Assembly: GCF_012927245.1 (NCBI RefSeq)
Contig: NZ_JABBGE010000011.1
Location: 62,001 to 126,000, forward strand
DNA from: Streptomyces sp. R302
GTDB taxonomy: Bacteria > Actinomycetota > Actinomycetes > Streptomycetales > Streptomycetaceae
DNA: 64,000 nt
Reading direction: 5' to 3'
Part shown: piece by piece, positions 58,892 through 64,000 of the stretch
Layout: the number at the start of each line of letters is the position of its first letter
Numbering within the stretch: the stretch's first letter is position 1
The notes under the pieces: generated by a model
Told to the model about the DNA's origin: nothing
Seen by the model: the letters and a program-made list of their open reading frames with translations, nothing else
Database searches by the model: none
Position numbers and translations under genes: made by a program

Positions 58892-59192
58892 TACAGCCGC
58901 CGCTTGTACGTACGGGGGCTCTGCTCGTCCGAGCCGGACGGGCAGGGCCCCGCGTGTGTTGAGAGAGCTCAGGCGAGTCGAGCACGTCCGCCCAGGACTT
59001 GTCGTGCCAGGGCAGGGTGACCACCCATCGTTCGTCCGGGCGGCCTCGGTGGCTCACGGTCAGCCGGTACGTCAGCGTCGCGCTGCGGTCCGGATGGTGT
59101 TCGACCGACATCTCGGTGACGTCGAACCGGAGCCCGTCGGCGGTGACGTACGAGCGACTCAGGGCCTGCTCGGCTGGTGTCCATTCCTCCAC
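58731..59192 (-). pseudogene. Possible remnant of a small unknown gene, overlapping DUF397
   Basis: The first 85 residues (GTG at 59192) look like a real protein: MEEWTPAEQALSRSYVTAD, DVTEMSVEHH, RLTVSHRGRPDERW and WADVLDSPELSQ. After that the frame turns arginine-rich as it runs antisense to the DUF397 gene. The likely reading is a truncated gene whose 3' end was lost or shifted. Its GTG starts 16 bases before the stop of the MFS gene, on the same strand. I do not recognise the family. Confidence 0.4.
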
Positions 59193-59208
59193 GGATACCA
59201 GTCTTCAT

Positions 59209-60723
59209 CTACTGCTCGGTGTCCGACACCTCCTTCAGGACCGGGAAGCGGCGGGGGGCCAGGGTGAGGAGGGCGAGGAGGGCGAGGGCGGCGGCTGCCG
59301 CGGCGCCGAAGTAGACCCGGTCGACGGCCGCGTCGACCGCGCGGCGGATCGCGTCGGTGGTGTCGAGGGAGCGGGCGAGGGTGTCGAGGTCGGTGTCGGC
59401 GCCGAGGCGGGCGGCGAGGACGGTGTTCGCGACCGCGCCGAAGGCGGCGGCGCCGACGCTCTGGCCGACCTGGCGGCAGAAGAGGACGGAGGCGGTGGTG
59501 GTGCCGCGTTCCTCGTAGGGGACGGTCGACTGGACGCCGACCATGAGGGGGAGCTGGAAGAGGCCGAGGCAGGCGCCCAGCAGGAGCATCAGGAGGGCCG
59601 GTTGCCAGGCCTCGCCGGGGTAGGGGAGGAAGGGGAAGGCGAGCAGGCAGGCGAGGGCGCCGGAGATGCCGAGGACGGCGGTCAGGCGGAAGCCGATGCG
59701 GGTGTAGACGCGGTTGGAGAAGGCCGCGGAGATCGGCCAGCTCAGGGTCCAGGCGGAGAGGACGAAGCCGGCGGCGATCGGGCCCAGGCCCAGGACCGAC
59801 TGGGCGTAGGTCGGGAGGAAGACGGTCGGGGCGACCATGAGGAGGCCGAGGGCGCCGAGGGCGAGGTTGACGGCGGCGATGGTGCGGCGGCGCCACACCC
59901 AGCCGGGGAGCATGGGCTCCGCCGCCCGACGTTCGACGGCCACGGTCGCGGCGGCGAGGACGGCCGCTCCGCCGAGGAGGGCCAGGGACGGGGGCGAGAG
60001 CCACGGCCAGGCCACGCCGCCCTGGACGAGCGCGGTCAGGAGCAGCGCGCCGGTCGCGAAGACGCCGAGCGCGCCCGCCCAGTCGACGCGGACCGGAGCC
60101 GTACGAGGGGGCCTGGCGGGCTCCTTGAGGTGGCGGACGATCAGCCAGAGGGCGGCGGCGCCGAGCGGCAGGTTGATGAGGAAGATCCAGCGCCAGTCGG
60201 CGTATCCGGCGAGGAGGCCGCCGACCGCCGGGCCCGCGACGGCGGAGGTGGCCCAGACGGAGGAGAGCTTCGCCTGGATCCTGGGGCGTTCCCTGAGCGG
60301 GTACAGGTCGGCGGCGACGGTCTGGACGGTCCCCTGGAGGGCGCCGCCGCCGAGGCCCTGGACGACGCGGAAGGCGATGAGCGCGGCCATGTTCCAGGCG
60401 GCGGCGCAGAGCAGGGAGCCGAGGAGGAAGAGGACGGTGCCGGCGACGAGGACCGGCTTGCGGCCGTAGGTGTCGCTGAGTCTGCCGTACACGGGGAGGG
60501 TGACGGTGACGGCGAGGAGGTAGCCGGAGAAGAGCCAGGAGAAGACGGAGAGTCCGCCGAGGTCGCCGACGATCTGCGGGACGGCGGTGGCGACGATGGT
60601 GCCGTCGAGCGCGGCGAGCCCCATGCAGAGCATCAGGGCGGCGACGACGGGGCCGCGGCGCGGGTTCGCGGGCGGCTTCTCCAGGCCGGTCCGTTCCGGG
60701 GCCGTTCTCCCGTCCGCTGCCAC
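59209..60723 (-). CDS. MFS drug exporter (DHA2, 14-TM type)
   Basis: A 504-residue proton-driven exporter. The DHA2 motif A YGRLSDTYGRKPVLV follows helix 2, motif C is seen in SSVWATSAVAGPAVGGLLAG, and LDGTIVATAVPQI in helix 1 is the typical DHA2 motif. About 14 helices are visible. The GTG at 60723 is chosen since AAGGAAGAGG lies just before it; an in-frame GTG at 60747 is possible. No TetR regulator is next to it, unlike most such exporters. It lies 46 bases downstream of the TnpB-like gene, so transcription from that gene might continue into it. Confidence 0.88.
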   Translation of the reverse strand: MAADGRTAPERTGLEKPPANPRRGPVVAALMLCMGLAALDGTIVATAVPQIVGDLGGLSVFSWLFSGYLLAVTVTLPVYGRLSDTYGRKPVLVAGTVLFLLGSLLCAAAWNMAALIAFRVVQGLGGGALQGTVQTVAADLYPLRERPRIQAKLSSVWATSAVAGPAVGGLLAGYADWRWIFLINLPLGAAALWLIVRHLKEPARPPRTAPVRVDWAGALGVFATGALLLTALVQGGVAWPWLSPPSLALLGGAAVLAAATVAVERRAAEPMLPGWVWRRRTIAAVNLALGALGLLMVAPTVFLPTYAQSVLGLGPIAAGFVLSAWTLSWPISAAFSNRVYTRIGFRLTAVLGISGALACLLAFPFLPYPGEAWQPALLMLLLGACLGLFQLPLMVGVQSTVPYEERGTTTASVLFCRQVGQSVGAAAFGAVANTVLAARLGADTDLDTLARSLDTTDAIRRAVDAAVDRVYFGAAAAAALALLALLTLAPRRFPVLKEVSDTEQ

Positions 60724-60769
60724 GCGCCTCTTCCTTTCTTCGTACACCTAAATGTGCGCGGACAGGGTC

Positions 60770-62428
60770 TCACTCCGACCACGGGCCGAGGAACCGTTCC
60801 TGGTCAGTGAGCAGGAGTGAGTCTTGGACCCATTCCTGGTCACTGCGGACATCCCGAACGGTTTTGGGTGTCCTGGTCGCCCGCGTTCTCGCCGCGTCCG
60901 GCGACACGACTCCTGGTCGTGGTCCGGGGATGCGGGGGCGGGGTTCCTCACGCCCGAGGGATTCCGGTCGAGCCTGGACGGTCCGATGCCCGTGACGATC
61001 GCTCTGGTCGTCGCGGGGCGGTGCCGTCCGTCGCCGGATCGGGTGCCCTTGGGCGCGTCGCCCGATCGCGATGCTCGCCGCATCGTGACGGGTGGTCTTG
61101 CGGGTCTTACCGGTGAGGGGTTTCTGCCAGTGCTGGGCGCCCCAGCGGCTGGTGTAGGCCGGGTCGACGGCGATGATCGCGATACCGGTGGCGTCGGCCA
61201 TGGAGGTGAGGCGCGCGCGGAGGCGGCCGGTGGGCATGCCGGAGATGAGCTGCCGGAACCGGCGCTTGCGGCCGTGTTTCTCCCTGGTCTTCTCGGCCTG
61301 GAAGTCGAGGTCTTCGATCGCGATCGCCCTCACTCCGCAGGTCTTGGCCCAGTTCAGCAGCCGGGTCAGGGCGTGGCGGACCTGGGCGTCTCGGTGGTCG
61401 GCCGACCCGCCGAGATCGTAGAAGAACCTCCGCGGGTGCCCGATCGGGTTGCCATGGGTGTCCAGGCGCCAGGCGGCGAGGTGGTCGGTGTTGGTGTCGA
61501 CACCGATCACACCGTCGGCCAGGGCGGCCTCGACCGGGACGGTCTTCGTCGGTGAGAGCTGCCAGGAAGCGGTCAGGTACCAGCGGCCCTTGGTCACGTC
61601 CAGGTGGATGCGGTAGGCCACGGCGCGGTTGGCCTCGATCCGGTCGGCCCACTCGTTGCCCCGGTGCGGGAAATGCACCTTGGAGGTGAGGACGTACCGT
61701 CCGTGCGGGGCGTTCGCGAGCCTGGCGAGCGGCGCGGGCAGTCTGATCGACACCCCTCCGTCAGGGCTGACGCGGATGGTTTCGTTCCCGTACCGCTTCC
61801 CCGACTCCCCGTCGGCGGACAGAAACCAGCGTTCCGCCTCCCACCGCTCGCGCCACCCGGCTTTGGTCAGGCCGGCCTCGTCGAGGTGGTGGAGGGAATT
61901 CAGTATCCGCTTGCCGCCCCGTACCACTCGTACCCGGCCCGTCCGCCAATCCGAGACGGCGGCAGTTTGCCGATCGGCCAGCACACCCAGACGCCGGGAC
62001 TTCGCATGCCACTCCTGCCGTGACCGGTACCCACCCGGAGTCCGCTTCGAGCCGCGCTGGCCGATAGGCAAGGACAGGCGATGCCGCAGCATCCCGATTC
62101 CGGCTTCCAGGTTCTGGATGTGTGCGGCCTGGCAGCGTCGGGCCAAAGCCCACTGATCGTGCGACGCCTTGGTCACCGACCCTGCCCACCGCGACGACGA
62201 CACAGGCGTCAGCATGCGCTTGCGCATTGCCCACGACTCCGCGGAATGCTCCAGAGCATCCGCGCATCGGGCCCGGAGATCGGCGGAGGCCAGCGAGCCC
62301 AGGTGGTCGCCGACCAACCGTAGGACCCGGTCGTCCTCGTCGGTGAGGTGCTTGAGTCGGTCTCGCACCGCAACACCAGTGGGGCCGGATACCGCGAAGG
62401 GCGTGGCAATCGTCCGCACTCCCACCAC
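60770..62428 (-). CDS. TnpB-like RuvC nuclease (IS605 OrfB type), without zinc ribbon
   Basis: About 552 residues. The RuvC-like active site is complete: Asp311 in GVIGVDTNTDHLA, Glu372 in AIAIEDLDFQ and Asp449 in RHDAASIAIGRR. Between Glu372 and Asp449 the four-cysteine zinc ribbon normal in TnpB is absent: AYTSRWGAQHW stands where TSxxCxxCG is expected. The N-terminal half is about 100 residues longer than in typical TnpB, with a wedge-like region (RRCQAAHIQNLEAGIG, RWFLSADGESGKR). No tnpA gene was seen. Start codons at 62428, 62419 and 62485 are all possible. It could be a lone transposon remnant or an adapted RNA-guided nuclease. Confidence 0.75.
   Translation of the reverse strand: MVGVRTIATPFAVSGPTGVAVRDRLKHLTDEDDRVLRLVGDHLGSLASADLRARCADALEHSAESWAMRKRMLTPVSSSRWAGSVTKASHDQWALARRCQAAHIQNLEAGIGMLRHRLSLPIGQRGSKRTPGGYRSRQEWHAKSRRLGVLADRQTAAVSDWRTGRVRVVRGGKRILNSLHHLDEAGLTKAGWRERWEAERWFLSADGESGKRYGNETIRVSPDGGVSIRLPAPLARLANAPHGRYVLTSKVHFPHRGNEWADRIEANRAVAYRIHLDVTKGRWYLTASWQLSPTKTVPVEAALADGVIGVDTNTDHLAAWRLDTHGNPIGHPRRFFYDLGGSADHRDAQVRHALTRLLNWAKTCGVRAIAIEDLDFQAEKTREKHGRKRRFRQLISGMPTGRLRARLTSMADATGIAIIAVDPAYTSRWGAQHWQKPLTGKTRKTTRHDAASIAIGRRAQGHPIRRRTAPPRDDQSDRHGHRTVQARPESLGREEPRPRIPGPRPGVVSPDAARTRATRTPKTVRDVRSDQEWVQDSLLLTDQERFLGPWSE
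60797..60918. repeat. Periodic TCCTGGTC motif at the 3' end of the TnpB-like gene
   Basis: CCTGGTC occurs at 60799, 60835, 60872 and 60912, spaced 36, 37 and 40 bases, inside the last 120 bases of the TnpB-like frame. The first two copies share TTCCTGGTCAsTG. The rest of each interval is unrelated. Possibly part of a structured guide-RNA region; possibly chance. Confidence 0.4.
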
Positions 62429-62687
62429 TCCACCCCCGCTCCGAAGTCCCTGCCCTGGGCAACGAGCCCCGCTGGTGAAGGTCACGCATTCGAGATGTGA
62501 ATGTCCATTCCCATGCCCCTACAGCAGGACACCCTCGAACACGCTCCACCAGCAGGAGGAAGAACCCCTAGGGGGCCTTCCCTCATGCGAGCCAGGGGAC
62601 GGTCGTCCCGGCGGAGGACGAGAAGGGACGGGTGCGGTTCTTAGCTTGGTCTTACAACAACCACCCGCTTCCGTTGAGGAGAAGACC

Positions 62688-63476
62688 GTGACTTCGGCTG
62701 TGACCATTCCCAGGCACGGGGGTACCGGAGGGAAGACGGCCGTCGCCGCGCGGGCGCGGCAGGTCGTCAAGGCGTACGGGGCGGGGGAGACCCGGGTCGT
62801 CGCCCTCGACCACGTCGACGTGGACATCCGGCGGGGGCAGTTCACCGCGATCATGGGGCCCTCCGGGTCCGGCAAGTCGACGCTGATGCACTGCCTCGCC
62901 GGGCTCGACACCGTCACCGGCGGGCAGATCTTCCTCGACGAGACCGAGATCACCGGCCTCAAGGACAAGAAGCTCACCCAGCTGCGCCGGGACCGGATCG
63001 GCTTCATCTTCCAGGCGTTCAACCTGCTGCCGACGCTGAGCGCCCTGGAGAACATCACGCTGCCCATGGACATCGCGGGCCGCAGGCCCGACAAGGAGTG
63101 GCTGGACCAGGTCGTCGAGACCGTCGGGCTCGCCGGACGCCTCAAGCACCGGCCCACCGAGCTCTCCGGCGGCCAGCAGCAGCGCGTCGCCGTCGCGCGG
63201 GCGCTCGCCGCCCGGCCGGAGATCATCTTCGGCGACGAGCCGACCGGAAACCTCGACTCGCGGGCCGGCGCCGAGGTCCTCGGCTTCCTGCGCCGCTCCG
63301 TGGACGAGCTGGGGCAGACGATCGTCATGGTCACCCACGACCCGGTCGCCGCCTCCTACGCGGACCGGGTGCTGTACCTCGCGGACGGGCGGATCGTCGA
63401 CGAGATGGAGCGGCCCACCGCCGAAGCCGTCCTGGATCGTATGAAGGACTTCGACGCGCGCGGGCGGACGTCATGA
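62688..63476 (+). CDS. ABC transporter ATP-binding protein (MacB/LolD-like)
   Basis: A 262-residue ATPase of the MacB/FtsE-like group, with GPSGSGKST (Walker A), FIFQAFNLLPTLSALEN (Q-loop), LSGGQQQRVAVARALA (signature), IIFGDEPTGNLD (Walker B) and VMVTHDP (H-loop). The GTG at 62688 follows GAGGAGAAGACC-type sequence. The gene overlaps the permease gene by ATGA, forming a two-gene export unit. The substrate is unknown. The 259 bases upstream hold a CCCCTAGGGG palindrome and probably the promoter. Confidence 0.92.
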   Translation: MTSAVTIPRHGGTGGKTAVAARARQVVKAYGAGETRVVALDHVDVDIRRGQFTAIMGPSGSGKSTLMHCLAGLDTVTGGQIFLDETEITGLKDKKLTQLRRDRIGFIFQAFNLLPTLSALENITLPMDIAGRRPDKEWLDQVVETVGLAGRLKHRPTELSGGQQQRVAVARALAARPEIIFGDEPTGNLDSRAGAEVLGFLRRSVDELGQTIVMVTHDPVAASYADRVLYLADGRIVDEMERPTAEAVLDRMKDFDARGRTS

Positions 63477-64000
63477 CCGTCTTCAGAACCTCGCTGCGCA
63501 ACCTCCTCGCGCACAAGGGCCGGATGGCGCTCTCCGCCGTCGCCGTGCTCCTCTCCGTCGCGTTCGTGTCCGGGACCCTGGTCTTCACCGACACCATGAA
63601 CACGACCTTCGACAAGCTCTTCGCCGTCACCGCCTCCGACGTCACCGTCTCCCCGGCGGCGGCCGACCCGACGGACGAGACCCCGGACACCGGCCGTCCC
63701 GAGTCCTTCCCGGCCTCCGTCGTCGCCGACGTGCGGAAGGTGGCGGGCGTCGAGGCCGCACAGGGCTCCGTCGCCTCCCTGGGCGTCACCGTCGTCGACA
63801 AGGACGACAAGAACGTCGGGCCGACCACCGGGGCCCCGACGATCGCCGTCAACTGGAGCCCGTACGAGCTCCGTTCGGTCGAGCTCGCCGAGGGGCACGA
63901 GCCGCGCGGCCCCACCGACGTGGTCGTGGACCGGGGCACCGCCGACAAGCACGGTCTGAAGCTCGGCGACCCGCTGCGGACGATCTCCGGCGCCGGTGAC
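63473..64000 (+). CDS. FtsX-like ABC transporter permease (partial)
   Basis: The N-terminal 176 residues of a MacB/FtsX-type permease: basic start FRTSLRNLLAHKGRM, membrane helix at about 18-40 (ALSAVAVLLSVAFVSGTLVFTDT) and the beginning of the extracellular MacB periplasmic-core domain. The frame is still open at the window end. It overlaps the ATPase gene by ATGA and would be its partner. It may need one more permease or homodimerise; the substrate is unknown. Confidence 0.9.
   Translation, partial: MTVFRTSLRNLLAHKGRMALSAVAVLLSVAFVSGTLVFTDTMNTTFDKLFAVTASDVTVSPAAADPTDETPDTGRPESFPASVVADVRKVAGVEAAQGSVASLGVTVVDKDDKNVGPTTGAPTIAVNWSPYELRSVELAEGHEPRGPTDVVVDRGTADKHGLKLGDPLRTISGAGD

Noticed and set aside
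60797..60918. CRISPR array at 60.8 kb
   Set aside because: Only seven to nine bases repeat, the spacing varies and the repeats lie in a reading frame. No cas gene is near.
59209..64000. Genomic island or composite transposon around the TnpB-like gene
   Set aside because: No flanking direct or inverted repeats, integrase or composition shift was visible in the window.

Overview
This window is chromosomal DNA from a Streptomyces (or a very close relative). It has very high GC with G/C at most third codon positions, many GTG starts, an SsgA-like sporulation protein, a WhiJ-type HTH/DUF397 pair, an RpfB, an LAxTG cell-wall protein, and the gene orders tatD-rpfB-rsmA-ispE, galT-galE-galK-LuxR-tamR-tam and glmU-prs-rplY-pth known from this genus. 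I count 60 protein-coding genes (one frameshifted, one probable remnant, one cut by the window end) and one tRNA. No rRNA, CRISPR array, prophage or biosynthetic cluster was seen. The only mobile-element-type gene is a lone TnpB-like ORF near 61-62 kb.

Layout. 0-3.2 kb: an SsgA-like gene divergent from a three-gene ECF metal-uptake operon that carries a Nur-type (nickel) operator. 3.3-8.2 kb: a serine hydrolase, a DUF2975/XRE pair with a palindromic operator, a frameshifted SDR dehydrogenase, YdcF, an EamA exporter and a YbaK deacylase. 8.3-21.9 kb: cell envelope and translation genes (penicillin-binding protein, protein mannosyltransferase, rsmI, a zinc-ribbon protein, tatD, rpfB, rsmA, ispE, a secreted propeller protein, a membrane acyltransferase, an ABC-F ATPase). 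22-25.6 kb: two coupled paralogous membrane-anchored PQQ-type propeller proteins. 25.8-32.2 kb: an atypical LuxR-type regulator, the Leloir operon galTEK, a second LuxR-type regulator, and the tamR/tam pair. 32.3-37.8 kb: two secreted VCBS-repeat paralogues, then a desaturase-TetR operon. 38-46.5 kb: ppc, an LAxTG surface protein, pth, rplY, prs, glmU and tRNA-Gln. 46.6-52.9 kb: a histidine kinase without a partner, then the most unusual block: a SUKH-3 protein, a YwqJ-type deaminase, a WHH-nuclease-like/SUKH fusion, and an 857-residue protein that appears to join an Imm35-like domain, a long disordered linker, a nucleotide-deaminase domain and a SUKH-4 domain. 53-57.8 kb: a DivIVA-like coiled-coil protein, a VOC protein, a third VCBS protein, a nitroreductase and an anti-sigma-type ATPase. 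57.9-64 kb: the HTH/DUF397 pair, an MFS exporter, the TnpB-like gene and the start of a MacB-type ABC exporter.

How the genes work together. Several units are self-contained: metal uptake (permease, T component, ATPase), galactose to UDP-sugars (galT, galE, galK), tamR repressing tam and itself, and a TetR regulator placed to control a fatty-acid desaturase. The 48-53 kb block has the domains of a polymorphic-toxin system (two deaminase types, an HNH-like domain, several immunity-type domains), but the proteins show no secretion signals and toxin-type and immunity-type domains are fused on the same chains. That suggests an intracellular role rather than a secreted weapon. All functional statements come from reading the sequence and recalled family knowledge; no database search was run.
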